A program made the translations under genes and the position numbers. A stretch of DNA of 64,000 bases, taken from the NCBI RefSeq assembly GCF_015206815.1, contig NZ_JADEXZ010000020.1, positions 1 through 64,000 of the forward strand. Reading direction: 5' to 3'. Positions within the stretch are counted from its first letter, which is position 1, and every line of letters begins with the position of its first letter. The DNA is from Fortiea sp. LEGE XX443 (lineage in GTDB: Bacteria; Cyanobacteriota; Cyanobacteriia; Cyanobacteriales; Nostocaceae). The notes under the pieces were generated by a model, which was given only the letters and a program-made list of their open reading frames with translations, was not told the DNA's origin and made no database searches. Of the stretch, positions 42,949 to 51,977 are shown in pieces.

Positions 42949-43284
42949 TTAACCCACAGCATAATCTGTAAATTGGCGCTTAAATGGCGAATGAAAGCCT
43001 ATGACAATATCGTGCTTAGGGATACCTAAATTTGCTAAATCTTCTCCTACTTCATTTTCTGTCCCATTGTGTTGCACCCAAACTTTACCATCTTTGATAT
43101 CTAAATGTATAAAACAACCATAAACACGACGGTCATTTTTCCAGCCAACATTTACAAGTTGATAGTGGTGATGTTCTGTGTCAAAAATTAACTGGGTTTC
43201 AATTTCTGGATCTTGACCAGAGATTGAAGCATATTCTTGGAGAAGTTGCTGAATTATTTGTTGGTATTTTGTTAGTTTATCCAT
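42949..43284 (-). CDS. xisI: XisI-family protein
   Basis: The 111-residue protein matches XisI, first named as one of two factors needed with the XisF recombinase for fdxN-element excision in Anabaena. Family marks are YQQIIQQLLQEYASI at the start, LVNVGWKNDRRVYGCFIHLD in the middle and GIPKHDIVIGFHSP before the end. It overlaps the xisH gene by 13 bp. Such pairs are scattered through cyanobacterial genomes far from any fdxN element, and many behave like accessory two-gene modules. No recombinase is nearby. Confidence 0.93.
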   Translation of the reverse strand: MDKLTKYQQIIQQLLQEYASISGQDPEIETQLIFDTEHHHYQLVNVGWKNDRRVYGCFIHLDIKDGKVWVQHNGTENEVGEDLANLGIPKHDIVIGFHSPFKRQFTDYAVG

Positions 43285-43688
43285 CCGACTATCTCTTGCA
43301 TTACAGGTTTATAAGTAATCAATTTAAGTTGATATGTTTTAATAATGTTTTGTACAAGTCTGATAGTAAAGAATGAAGTATATGTATCGATAGGAACTGC
43401 TAAATAGAGAGTACGGTCTGGTTCTTGTTCATACAATGCTAGTCGATAGTTAATAAACTGTCCTAAAGCTGTGTGAAATTCAGAAATGGCGGATGTTTTA
43501 AAAAAGCTTTTAACTTCAACAGCAATTTTTTCACCCTCTCTTTCTGCCGCTAGAATTCTTTCTGCACCTAAGTCTATATACATATCTCCTAACTCGAAAC
43601 TTACGCGTAAGGGATCATGGGTAATTTTCCACCCTTCTTTTTCTAGTCCTTTTTTGACTGCGTTGTGAAAGATATCTCGTGCTGGCAT
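43272..43688 (-). CDS. xisH: XisH-family endonuclease-like protein
   Basis: The 138-residue protein matches XisH: MPARDIFHNAVKKGLEKEGW at the start, a PD-(D/E)XK-like core with DLGAERILAAEREGEKIAVEVKSF and the family's FHTALGQFINYR. The E-x-K and upstream Asp of the nuclease fold are visible, so DNA cleavage is possible although not shown. It is the first gene of the xisH-xisI pair, with the two overlapping by 13 bp. Confidence 0.93.
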   Translation of the reverse strand: MPARDIFHNAVKKGLEKEGWKITHDPLRVSFELGDMYIDLGAERILAAEREGEKIAVEVKSFFKTSAISEFHTALGQFINYRLALYEQEPDRTLYLAVPIDTYTSFFTIRLVQNIIKTYQLKLITYKPVMQEIVGWIN

Positions 43689-43844
43689 AATATAACATTA
43701 TAAAATTTATTTCTCAATCATCAGGAGAAATAACAGGTCTATCACAATCATTCTTTACTATCGCCGCTTTTTTATATAATACCAAACATCTTCAGTAAAG
43801 ATTTGAGTAGGTATATGTAGTGTAACAAAGCTCAATTACATCAT

Positions 43845-44699
43845 TCACTCAAAAACGACTGTGCGATTGCCATAAACCAGCACGCGATTTCGTAAGTGTA
43901 ATCGCACTGCCCTTGCTAAAACAACTCGCTCTAAATCCTTACCTTTTCTGACCAAATCTTCAACTTCATCGCGGTGACTGACTCTTACGACATCTTGTTC
44001 AATAATTGGCCCTGCATCTAAATCTGTAGTGATATAATGGGAGGTTGCACCAATAATTTTTACCCCTCTTTCAAAAGCTCTGTGATATGGATTTGCGCCT
44101 ACAAAAGCTGGTAGAAAGGAGTGATGAATATTAATAATTTGCGGAAATTGAGTAATAAAATCAGCACTGACAATTTGCATATATTTTGCTAATACAACTA
44201 AATCAATTTTATATTGACGTAATAATTCTATTTGTTTAGTTTCTTGCTCTGGTTTATTTTCTTTGGTAATGGGAATGTGATGAAAGTCAATACCAAATTG
44301 GTCTGCTACTACTTTTAAATGAGGATGGTTGCTAATAATTAAAGGAATCTCTGCTGCAAATTCTTTAGCACGGTGTCGCCAAATCAAATCGTAGAGACAA
44401 TGGTCTTGGCGGCTCACCCAAATGGCTATACGTGGTATAGTATCAGAAAAATGTAGTTGCCATTTAGCACCTAAAGGTTGAGAAATTGCATTAAACGCTG
44501 GCGCAATCAAATCTTTAGGTAAATTAAACCCATTTAATTGCCATTCTATACGGGTAAGAAATAACCCAGCCGAAAAATCTGTGTGTTGATCTGCATGAAT
44601 AATATTGCCACCATTGGCATAAATAAAGTTAGCAATTTTCGCAACTAGTCCTCGTTGGTCGGGGCAAGAAATTAGCAAAGTTGCAGTTGGGTTAGACAT
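43845..44699 (-). CDS. purU: Formyltetrahydrofolate deformylase
   Basis: Hydrolyses 10-formyl-THF to THF and formate, balancing one-carbon pools. The 284 residues have an N-terminal ACT domain (ATLLISCPDQRGLVAKIANF) and a formyltransferase-fold domain with the catalytic Asn-His-Asp set: NIHHSFLPAF, GVKIIGATSHYI and DLDAGPIIEQD. Length is typical. It stands alone on the minus strand, with short repeats on both sides. Confidence 0.95.
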   Translation of the reverse strand: MSNPTATLLISCPDQRGLVAKIANFIYANGGNIIHADQHTDFSAGLFLTRIEWQLNGFNLPKDLIAPAFNAISQPLGAKWQLHFSDTIPRIAIWVSRQDHCLYDLIWRHRAKEFAAEIPLIISNHPHLKVVADQFGIDFHHIPITKENKPEQETKQIELLRQYKIDLVVLAKYMQIVSADFITQFPQIINIHHSFLPAFVGANPYHRAFERGVKIIGATSHYITTDLDAGPIIEQDVVRVSHRDEVEDLVRKGKDLERVVLARAVRLHLRNRVLVYGNRTVVFE

Positions 44700-44861
44700 A
44701 TAATAATTCGTAATTCGTAATTCGTAATGGCGCTCTCTACGAGACGCTGAAAGCGTAGACTTCGGCGTGAGTTCAGTCGAACGCTTGCTTCTCGGCAGGA
44801 GTACGAAGACTCGCTAACGTAATTCGTAATAAAAAATTTAACTTCAGACTTCATCCTTTAT
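44700..44861. repeat. REP-like repeat inserted in an attcgtaat tandem array
   Basis: The short direct repeat attcgtaat occurs three times at 44705-44728 and again at 44821-44829. Between them lies about 90 bp of the dispersed palindromic family, including gtagacttcggcgtgagttc and cagtcgaacgcttgctt (44755-44790), which is nearly identical to 39848-39882. The layout looks like an insertion that split the small array. Confidence 0.55.
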
Positions 44862-45473
44862 CTATGGTGTTGGTAGAGGAAGATTACTAGGTAAAGGTGT
44901 TGATTTATTATCAATTGGTTGTTGCCATTCTGATATTTCTCGATTGACGGCATTAGCAAAATCTTTAGATACTAATAATACATTTATATTACCGTTTGGT
45001 TGCGTAGGCGAGTTAGCTTGAGCATACACAAAACGATTATTAAAATCAGATTTGCCTAAAATTAACTGATGGGCTTTCTGATTTTTCAGTTTAATATCAA
45101 TAGTGGCGTTGGGTTGAGCTAAACCAAATTCTGCCAGTTGGTTAGCGGGAATTGATACAGTGCTATCGCTCTTACCCTTAACTAACAAATCCATTAAGTA
45201 AGCAACAATAGCATCATTTGCTGGCTCTGATATTGGCGATTTCAAAAACCATTTGGGATTATTCGACTGAGGGTTGCGTTCTAATACCACAGTGCTATTT
45301 TTAGTTTTCACTGTCAAAGACTGCACATCATCTTCTGCAAAAGTAAAAATCTGTTGCTGTTTCTCTTTGACTTCTTGTTGCTGAGTCGCACCTTTGATTT
45401 CATGGAAATACACGAAAGCACCCAAACCCAGCGCTAACAATATCAAAATTAAAGTCGTTTTTGGAATAGTCAT
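44862..45473 (-). CDS. DUF4340 membrane-anchored protein of the Gld-type transporter operon
   Basis: The 203-residue protein has an N-terminal transmembrane anchor (TLILILLALGLGAFVYFHEI) and an extracytoplasmic beta-rich domain of the DUF4340 type (FTFAEDDVQSLTVKTKNSTV, NPKWFLKSPISEPAND, LILGKSDF). DUF4340 proteins accompany GldA-GldF-GldG-like transporters in many bacteria. It is the last gene of the four-gene operon and ends in a Pro-rich tail. Its role is probably structural within the transporter complex; no substrate can be named. Confidence 0.85.
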   Translation of the reverse strand: MTIPKTTLILILLALGLGAFVYFHEIKGATQQQEVKEKQQQIFTFAEDDVQSLTVKTKNSTVVLERNPQSNNPKWFLKSPISEPANDAIVAYLMDLLVKGKSDSTVSIPANQLAEFGLAQPNATIDIKLKNQKAHQLILGKSDFNNRFVYAQANSPTQPNGNINVLLVSKDFANAVNREISEWQQPIDNKSTPLPSNLPLPTP

Positions 45474-45525
45474 TGGTCAATAGTCAAAAGGTTGAAATTT
45501 CATACTTCATACTTCATACTTCTTC

Positions 45526-47235
45526 TTACCGTCTTCGCCACCACATGAAAGCAGCTGTTAAGAAGCCAAGCACAGGTAAAAATAACAGAGACGATAGTGT
45601 TAAGACATTAGCTTGTGACGTAGATAGAGTAATCCGACGGTTTCTTGGTTCTTTGGGACGAATTGAAAGGGGTTGCTGGTCTTGTTGACTCAGCCAAGTT
45701 ACAGAATTGAGAAATACATCGCCATTCAGTTGCTGTTGAAAAAGCCCATCGGTAGCGAAATCAGAATTGCCGAAGACTACTAACCGTGATTCTTTGGATG
45801 TTTGTTCAGATTTATCTTCTGTTGCGGGAGTAGCTTGACTTTGAGTTGTGGGTGAGGGAGTAGTTGTGGCTGTGGGAGTTGGACTAGCTTGACTTTGAAT
45901 TGTAGGTGGGGGTAAAGGTGAGGGAGTAGTTGCGGGTATGGGAGTCGGGTTAGATATAGCTGGCAATTTTCTTGTCAACGCCACACCTAAGGTCAGCGGC
46001 CCTTTGAGGTCTTTGTCAGGATTGAATTCTAATTTTTCGCTTTGCAGGTCGCTTTCCGCCCAGGTATTGGGATAGGGTTTGGTTCGTAGTAGGGGAGTGG
46101 ACTGAACACCAGCCACAGAGGTAATTTCTATCGGTCTAGCCAAGCGATAAAAAGAAATACCGTTACCGAAATCTTTGGTAATTGGGTGTTGTCCATATTC
46201 GTTGATGATGGGTGCGGCTGGGCCAAGTCCAACACCAGCACCGGAGACATCAACGGCTAAACGATTATCTAAGCGCACACCCCACTCTTGTAATAAGCTG
46301 TTAAGTTTGGGGTCAGTATCGGGATCAATCATCAGTAGTAAGTTACCGCCACGATTGAGATAGTCTTGTAAAGCTTTCACCTCAGCGTCAAAGAGTCCGC
46401 GTTTAGCACCTGCTACTACTAAAACCGCAGCATCTTCAGGAACTTGAGGTTTTTCAACTAAATTCAACGGTTCAACGGTATAACCTTTGTCGGTTAATCC
46501 TTGTATAGCTTGGGAAATTCCACCTTCACCACCTGTAAAGGGACGTTCGCCGTGTCCTTGGAGAAAGTAGGCTTTGACGACTGTGGAACCAGTGAGTTGC
46601 TGTAATCGGTTGGTTAATCTAATTTCTGATAAGCGTTCATTAATATTGACATTCTGCACTAATTGGCGGTTATTTCCAGATTCTAGATACACTTCGCCAT
46701 AATCTTTAACCCCAAACTTCTCTGCTATTCCTGGCCTGGTTTGGGGGTCAATATATTCAAACTGAAACTTGGAACTTTGTCGCCGATAGTTTTCTAGTAA
46801 TTCTCTGTCTTGGGGATTTTGAGTAACGTCAAATACCCATATTTTTACGGGCTGGGGGAGACGACGAACTAATTCTTGTGATTGGGGTGCAAGGGTAAAT
46901 AACTGAGTTTCAGTTAAGTCTTGGCGTAGTTGATAGCGATCGCTCAAAAAGTTAATTAATCCTAAAATTATTAAGACGGCCACAGTTGCAATTAGGGCAT
47001 TAGTCCCAGCTTGGGTAGAACGACTAGCCCACCAACGGCTTTGCTGGCTTTGCCAAACTATCCAAAATATAACAATGGCAATTCCGGGAATTATAAATGC
47101 TAAGGGTATTATTCCCCAGCTACCAGATACTAACCCGGTTGTGAAGCCGACCATGAATAAAAATGGCCCTAGCCAAAATAAGTATTTCCAAGGTTGCTTT
47201 TTTGTAATTTTTTTCATGTTATTGTCAAGAGTCAA
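45526..47235 (-). CDS. GldG-family ABC transporter auxiliary protein
   Basis: The 569-residue protein has two N-terminal membrane helices, a third near residue 90, a large periplasmic GldG-like domain (IWVFDVTQNPQDRELLENYR, QGHGERPFTGGEGGI, VLVVAGAKRGLFDAEVKAL, LLLMIDPDTDPKLNSLLQEW) and a C-terminal helix. Between them lies a long Thr/Pro/Ser-rich linker (about residues 420-470). It is a Gld-type subunit rather than a solute-binding protein. It is encoded between the permease and the DUF4340 protein, 100 bp after the permease stop. Confidence 0.9.
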   Translation of the reverse strand: MTLDNNMKKITKKQPWKYLFWLGPFLFMVGFTTGLVSGSWGIIPLAFIIPGIAIVIFWIVWQSQQSRWWASRSTQAGTNALIATVAVLIILGLINFLSDRYQLRQDLTETQLFTLAPQSQELVRRLPQPVKIWVFDVTQNPQDRELLENYRRQSSKFQFEYIDPQTRPGIAEKFGVKDYGEVYLESGNNRQLVQNVNINERLSEIRLTNRLQQLTGSTVVKAYFLQGHGERPFTGGEGGISQAIQGLTDKGYTVEPLNLVEKPQVPEDAAVLVVAGAKRGLFDAEVKALQDYLNRGGNLLLMIDPDTDPKLNSLLQEWGVRLDNRLAVDVSGAGVGLGPAAPIINEYGQHPITKDFGNGISFYRLARPIEITSVAGVQSTPLLRTKPYPNTWAESDLQSEKLEFNPDKDLKGPLTLGVALTRKLPAISNPTPIPATTPSPLPPPTIQSQASPTPTATTTPSPTTQSQATPATEDKSEQTSKESRLVVFGNSDFATDGLFQQQLNGDVFLNSVTWLSQQDQQPLSIRPKEPRNRRITLSTSQANVLTLSSLLFLPVLGFLTAAFMWWRRR

Positions 47236-47335
47236 TTGTCAATAACGAACCGCAAAGGACGCTAAGGACGCTAAGGAAGAAGGGAAATAGAAAACATGTT
47301 ATCCTAGCAAATTTAGTGAGACAGATCACTACTAA

Positions 47336-48148
47336 CTATTGCCGTTGAAAACGCAGGGCATCAATTGATTGGGCTGTGAGAAAGATACCTAAAAAAATAT
47401 AACTAGCAAATAAAGTTAAGGCGCTGGTATCGAAAATTCCTTGGATAAAGGTGTTGTAATGTTTGAGTAAAGACAAATGTGCTAAGGCTTCTCCTACAGG
47501 CCCGCCAATACTTTTGGCAATTAAATCGACAAACAACAATAACAAAACCAACGCAAAGGTGAGGACGGCGGAGAGGATGGTGCTGTCTGTTAATGAAGAA
47601 ATGAACATTCCTAATGATAAAATTGCGGCTGCCAGCAAGATTAAGCCAAAATGACCGAGTAGGGGGATTGCTGGCGATATGGGAGGGTTGGAACCACTGA
47701 GGGCGATCGCTTCAAATATCAGCATGGGTGCAACCATTGTAATTAAGAATGTCACCACTCCTAATAATTTCCCGACGGCTACTGCCCAGTTAGTTAGGGG
47801 TGAGGTGGCTAACAACTCTAATGTGCCACGCTTGCGTTCTTCGGCGTAAAGTCCCATTGATAAAATTGGCAAAATAAACAGCAATAGCCAACCCATACGA
47901 TCTAAATATGCTCGGATAAATTCGTAGGGGACATCAATTAAGGGTACTGGTACACCCAGTTGTTGACCCTGTAAGTCTATGGCTGCAACGGCTGGTAAAA
48001 TTCCATCGGGGCCAAACAAAATTGTTACGAAGAACAACCCAGATATTAACCAAAATACGCCAGCGATCGCATAAGCTAATGGCGAGACAAAATAACTCTG
48101 TAACTCTCGGCGATAAATGGCAATAATATTCGCCAGTACTATACCCAT
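47336..48148 (-). CDS. ABC-2 type permease (GldF/NosY-like)
   Basis: The 270-residue integral membrane protein has six hydrophobic segments (YFVSPLAYAIAGVFWLISGL at the start, LLLFILPILSMGLYAEERKRG in the middle). The ERKRGTLELLATSPLTNWAV motif is the hallmark of the ABC-2 permeases of the GldF/NosY group. It directly follows the ATPase gene with no spacer (48148/48149), so they form one transporter. Confidence 0.92.
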   Translation of the reverse strand: MGIVLANIIAIYRRELQSYFVSPLAYAIAGVFWLISGLFFVTILFGPDGILPAVAAIDLQGQQLGVPVPLIDVPYEFIRAYLDRMGWLLLFILPILSMGLYAEERKRGTLELLATSPLTNWAVAVGKLLGVVTFLITMVAPMLIFEAIALSGSNPPISPAIPLLGHFGLILLAAAILSLGMFISSLTDSTILSAVLTFALVLLLLFVDLIAKSIGGPVGEALAHLSLLKHYNTFIQGIFDTSALTLFASYIFLGIFLTAQSIDALRFQRQ

Positions 48149-49171
48149 TTATGCTGCTTCTCCTTCTTTGGCTATTGAGTTTATCTCTGGTTCAAAATGC
48201 TTTTCTTCTGTGGTCAGTTGTAAGAATACATCTTCTAAGGTGGCGCTGACTCGACGCATTTCTTGTAAACCAAATCCAGACCGGATTAAGGTGGCGGCGA
48301 TTTCTCGTCCCGGTTCTGTTCCCGGTTGGGAAATCACCCGCAAATAAGCACGACCGTCTGTAGCATGGGTGAGATGATGACCAGGAATTGATTCTACCAA
48401 ACTCACGCCCGCGACGTTTTGCAATACTTGTTTCGCTAGGTTAGCTTCGCCTTCAATTTCTACTTCATATCCTGAGCCACCTGTCAATTGTGTCATTAAA
48501 TTTTCTGGGGTATTGGTGGCTACAACTTTGCCGCGATTAATGATGGCGACACGAGTACAGGTCATGCTCACCTCTGGCAAAATATGCGTAGACAGAATAA
48601 TTGTGTGTGTCCCAGCTAGGTTTTTAATTAAATTTCGGACTTCGATGATTTGTCGGGGATCAAGTCCGACTGTGGGTTCATCGAGGATGATGGCTGGTGG
48701 GTCATGAACGATCGCCTGAGCAATGCCTACCCTTTGACGATATCCTTTAGAAAGTTTGCGAATAATTACTCGTTGCTTATCTTCTAAGTTACATCGTGCG
48801 ATCGCTGCTTGGACTTTTGCAATGCGATCTCCTGCTGGTACTCCTTTAATTCGCGCCACAAAATGCAAAAATCCTTCGACCGTCATTTCTGGATATAACG
48901 GCGGTGTTTCTGGTAAATAGCCAATTCGTTGACGTACAGCCAGAGAATTATCGTGGACATCAAACCCTGCAATCTTCGCTGTACCGCTAGTTGCTGGTAA
49001 GTAGCCAGCCAAAATTCTCATGGTTGTGGTTTTACCAGCGCCATTCGGCCCTAAAAACCCTAAAATTTCCCCTGGTTCAACCCGAAAAGTTACATCGGTA
49101 ATCGCTGGGGTAGAACCGTAAGTTTTACTGAGATGTTCAACTTCAATCATCGGTAAGCGTGGCGATCGCAA
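48149..49171 (-). CDS. ABC transporter ATP-binding protein (GldA-like)
   Basis: The 340-residue ATPase has Walker A GPNGAGKTTT, signature LSKGYRQRVGIAQAI, Walker B IILDEPTVGLDP and the H-loop STHILPEV. The C-terminal extension after about residue 220 is typical of ABC-2 drug/GldA-type ATPases. It is the first gene of a four-gene operon (ATPase, permease, GldG, DUF4340). In Bacteroidetes GldAFG supports gliding; in cyanobacteria the cargo is unknown. I see no motility genes beside it. Confidence 0.93.
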   Translation of the reverse strand: MRSPRLPMIEVEHLSKTYGSTPAITDVTFRVEPGEILGFLGPNGAGKTTTMRILAGYLPATSGTAKIAGFDVHDNSLAVRQRIGYLPETPPLYPEMTVEGFLHFVARIKGVPAGDRIAKVQAAIARCNLEDKQRVIIRKLSKGYRQRVGIAQAIVHDPPAIILDEPTVGLDPRQIIEVRNLIKNLAGTHTIILSTHILPEVSMTCTRVAIINRGKVVATNTPENLMTQLTGGSGYEVEIEGEANLAKQVLQNVAGVSLVESIPGHHLTHATDGRAYLRVISQPGTEPGREIAATLIRSGFGLQEMRRVSATLEDVFLQLTTEEKHFEPEINSIAKEGEAA

Positions 49172-49229
49172 ACTAGAGAATACCCAACAATCTTATATTA
49201 TGGATAAAAGTTGTATTCAACTTTGGGGT

Positions 49230-49982
49230 TTAACGGCAATCCCGAAATCCATTAGAAAGTTGACGATATACTACCACTGCTAGTTGCGCTCCTAAAATTG
49301 GTGCTATCCAATAAACCCAATGATTTTGCCAAATTCCTCCTACAAAAGCTGGTGCAAAGGAACGCGCCGGATTCATACTTGCACCAGTTATTGGCCCCAT
49401 AAATGCGGCTTCTACGCCTACAGTTAAACCAATTGCTAACCCAGCAAAACCAATGTGGGCGCGTCTATCTAATCCTGAACCGAATATAATCAGCATCAAA
49501 ATAAAAGTTAGAACAAACTCTAGCACTAAAGACTGCAACCAATTCCCATGCAGTGGTAAAGTTGCGCCTAAATTGCCAACTTTTCCTAAACTAATTACTA
49601 ATAAAGCTGAGGCCGCGATCGCACCTCCTAACTGTGCCAAAATATAGGGCAACACTCGCCGTTTGGGAAAAAAACCACTCGTCCAAAAAGCCAGTGTTAC
49701 TGCTGGGTTGAAATGTGCGCCGCTTAAATGTCCTAATGAATAAATTAATGCCGCAACCACAGCGCCGAAGACAATACTAATACCCATATGTGTGACAGCG
49801 CCTTGACTTATGCTGTTCACCATCACTGCACCAGTACCTGCAAAAACTAAAATAAAGCTTCCAATTGCTTCAGCTAAAGCTTCTCGCCAGCAATTAGCCA
49901 GCAATTTTGGTAAAACTGAGTTTATTGCTTGAAGGAAGAACATTTGCACCTGACATGTCAAAAAAGTTAATTTGTTACTCAA
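49230..49982 (-). CDS. Aquaporin (MIP family)
   Basis: The channel core has six helices and two half-helix motifs: AHFNPAVTLAF and SMNPARSFAPA. The residues around the second NPA (SMNPARS) and the first (HFNPAVT) are those of water-selective AqpZ-like proteins. The extra N-terminal part up to NCWREALAEA is not conserved, so translation may start at MFFLQAINS (ATG near 49943). It lies just downstream of the Gld-type ATPase start in the opposite transcript order; both are on the minus strand, and co-transcription is possible. Confidence 0.92.
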   Translation of the reverse strand: MSNKLTFLTCQVQMFFLQAINSVLPKLLANCWREALAEAIGSFILVFAGTGAVMVNSISQGAVTHMGISIVFGAVVAALIYSLGHLSGAHFNPAVTLAFWTSGFFPKRRVLPYILAQLGGAIAASALLVISLGKVGNLGATLPLHGNWLQSLVLEFVLTFILMLIIFGSGLDRRAHIGFAGLAIGLTVGVEAAFMGPITGASMNPARSFAPAFVGGIWQNHWVYWIAPILGAQLAVVVYRQLSNGFRDCR

Positions 49983-50052
49983 GTTATTTCAAAAAAACTT
50001 GATATGTCAAGGAGAATTGAAATTAAAAAAATGCTGAGTGAAGCTTTGTAAG

Positions 50053-50290
50053 TAGTCGGACACAATAAAATTCATGGGTGGAGATAGGTGACAGGTTATA
50101 CCAATTCACGAAAATCTTGATACAAATTAATGGTTTTTAATTCTTTCCCTCTGCTCCCTACCCCCTGCCCCCCTGCGACCTACTTGTATCAAACTTAAAG
50201 TGAAACGGTATTAAAGGCTTCCGCCGTGAGCGTCAGCCGAACGGTTACAGGTTACAGTCAAAAATTTGTGTAATTAATTCTGTCTGATTA
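50053..50290. mobile_element. MITE type A copy interrupted by another insertion
   Basis: 50053-50097 and 50244-50290 together equal the 96-bp MITE at 3852-3947. The split falls after gacaggtta. About 142 bp of foreign sequence separates the halves. Both outer ends are TA. Confidence 0.8.
50098..50243. mobile_element. Small inverted-repeat element nested in MITE A
   Basis: Starts TACCAATTCACGAAAATC and has a near-inverted end GTGAAACGGTATTA (50202-50215). An inner pair, ttgatacaaa and cttgtatcaa, lies just inside the ends. A CT-rich low-complexity middle and, on the right, a fragment of the cgtgagcgtcagccgaacg palindrome family complete the insert. Exact limits are uncertain by a few bases. 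Confidence 0.6.
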
Positions 50291-50419
50291 AGTAGAAAGG
50301 TGCAAATAAACGGAACAATGTAACGGAAAGTAAAGTAGCTTGAAAACCTCTTCCCTTCTGCCTTCTGCCCTCTGCCTCCTGCCTTGTCATAACGACAATT
50401 TTTAACACCGACCTACTTA
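50289..50419 (-). mobile_element. MITE type B, 131-bp copy abutting MITE A
   Basis: Reverse complement of 33398-33521, with 7 extra bases in the ctctgcc run. It shares the terminal TA with the end of MITE A, so one element inserted at the TA bordering the other. Confidence 0.8.
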
Positions 50420-50508
50420 CTTATTAATTCGGAGTTTTATATTGCTTGTGCGATTTTAGTTTGGCTGAGACTGAAAAATTTAGCCTATCAAACAGGTAAA
50501 TCTCTGAT

Positions 50509-50538
50509 GGTGCGTTAGGACTTTAGTCCTAACGCACC
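50509..50538. repeat. Perfect 14-bp hairpin
   Basis: GGTGCGTTAGGACT and its complement around a TT loop. A dispersed palindrome; it lies downstream of the HlyD-type gene (minus strand) but has no T-run. Confidence 0.8.
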
Positions 50539-50597
50539 CTACTGGCTGCAACCCTGTTTTGATCAAAAATCTCAGGCTACGCCGGGGGATGTAGAAA

Positions 50598-50624
50598 CCC
50601 CTGGCTCAACGAAGTAGCCAGGGG
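50598..50624 (-). terminator. Hairpin downstream of the HlyD-type gene
   Basis: CCCCTGGCT pairs with AGCCAGGGG around a 9-base loop. It lies 37 bases past the stop codon of the adaptor gene. It may end that transcript but lacks a T-run and belongs to a dispersed repeat type. Confidence 0.45.
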
Positions 50625-50660
50625 TAGTTCATGACAGTTGCTACAATAGGGAAATTAGCA

Positions 50661-51977
50661 CTAAGATTCAGGAACAATAGGCACGCCATCCCGGACATTC
50701 AGCAGTCCTGAGATAATAATTTCATCTTCTGGCTGTAATCCTGCTAAAACTTGGTAATAGTTACGTTTGATATTGCCTAACTTCACCCGCCTTTGTTGAG
50801 CTACCAATTGCGAAACTCCTTGAGGGGTTGTTTCTGTTTTCGCTACATAAACAAAAGTTTCCCCAGCTACGCGAGTTACTGCTGTAGTAGGAATTAAAAC
50901 CCCTGAACGCTGACTCCAAATAATTCTTGTCCGTACTAATTGGCCTGCTCTTAGCTGCCCTTGGGCGTTGTTAAACAGTGCTTTAATCAATATTGATTGT
51001 GGCTCATTGTTGACATTGGGAGCAATTAAAAATACTCGACTTGTACCCAGAATTTCCCCTTGGGCGTTGATAATCTCTACAGGCATTCCTTTACGTAATT
51101 GCGAACTTCGTTCTAATGGTAGAGATAATGTAACTTCTAAAGGTTGGTGTTGAGCAACTGTAACTAGTCGTGCGGAATTATTGACAAAATCACCAATTTT
51201 TACGGGGATATCACCCACCGTGCCACTGAAGGGAGCGGTAATTTTGTCATACTGAAGCTGGACTGGTTGTTGTCTAATGTTTGTATCGACTTGCTGGATA
51301 GCTGTTTCGGCCTGGAAGATACTGGCTTTTTGGGCTTGAATTCTCGAATCAACAGCACCAAGATTAGTCTTCGCTGTAGCCAGCCTGTCGGCATAAAAAT
51401 CCTTACTTTGTCGTGATACTGCGCCTTGGTCTGCCAAGGTGGCATATTTTTCGTACTCTAGTTGATTTAACCGCACATCGGCAACTTTAGAAAGTCTTTC
51501 TACTTCTAAGGCGCGGAGTGTGGAGCGGGCATTTTCGAGTAGTACTGCGGCCACTTGAGTTGCACCATTATTTCCCACGACTGTTGCTTGTTGCGGTTTA
51601 TAATCTATTTGGATAATTGGTGTTCCTGTGGTGACAGTATCACCCGGCTTCACAAATATCTGAGTAACTTGCCCTGGAATTCTTGACTGGAGGTTGATAG
51701 AACGCCGAGATTCCAAACTGGCAATATAGTCTGAACTTTCTTCGATTGTGCCTATTTGTACAGATGAAATTTTGGCTCTTACCCCTGATAGTTGAGCAGT
51801 TGTTGACGGTGTTTGATGTATGGGAGTAATTAAACGCCAAGCGATCGCAACTCCACCCCCTAATATTAGTATTAAAGCTAACAATAATCGCCACCACCGC
51901 CATTTTTGTTGAGGTGGTTCATATGATGTCTGAGAGAGTTCTTTGCCGAAATCAGTTTGAGGCTCAGGGGATGTCAT
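50661..51977 (-). CDS. HlyD/RND-type periplasmic adaptor (membrane fusion protein)
   Basis: The 438-residue protein has an N-terminal anchor (WWRLLLALILILGGGVAIAW), a barrel-sandwich start (SRIPGQVTQIFVKPGDTVTT), a coiled-coil hairpin (about residues 155-235), the second lipoyl half (ITAPFSGTVGDIPVKIGDFV) and beta-barrel/MP domains. This is the adaptor of RND efflux pumps; no RND pump or outer-membrane gene is next to it, so the partner must be elsewhere. It is monocistronic. Confidence 0.92.
   Translation of the reverse strand: MTSPEPQTDFGKELSQTSYEPPQQKWRWWRLLLALILILGGGVAIAWRLITPIHQTPSTTAQLSGVRAKISSVQIGTIEESSDYIASLESRRSINLQSRIPGQVTQIFVKPGDTVTTGTPIIQIDYKPQQATVVGNNGATQVAAVLLENARSTLRALEVERLSKVADVRLNQLEYEKYATLADQGAVSRQSKDFYADRLATAKTNLGAVDSRIQAQKASIFQAETAIQQVDTNIRQQPVQLQYDKITAPFSGTVGDIPVKIGDFVNNSARLVTVAQHQPLEVTLSLPLERSSQLRKGMPVEIINAQGEILGTSRVFLIAPNVNNEPQSILIKALFNNAQGQLRAGQLVRTRIIWSQRSGVLIPTTAVTRVAGETFVYVAKTETTPQGVSQLVAQQRRVKLGNIKRNYYQVLAGLQPEDEIIISGLLNVRDGVPIVPES

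Larger units (their letters stand above)
49983..50660. other. Repeat-rich intergenic with nested MITEs
   Basis: A 678-bp gap assembled from mobile pieces: an interrupted MITE A (50053-50290), an element inside it, a MITE B directly abutting it (50289-50419), and two strong hairpins (50509-50538; 50598-50624). No gene. It separates the aquaporin from the HlyD-type gene. Confidence 0.75.
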
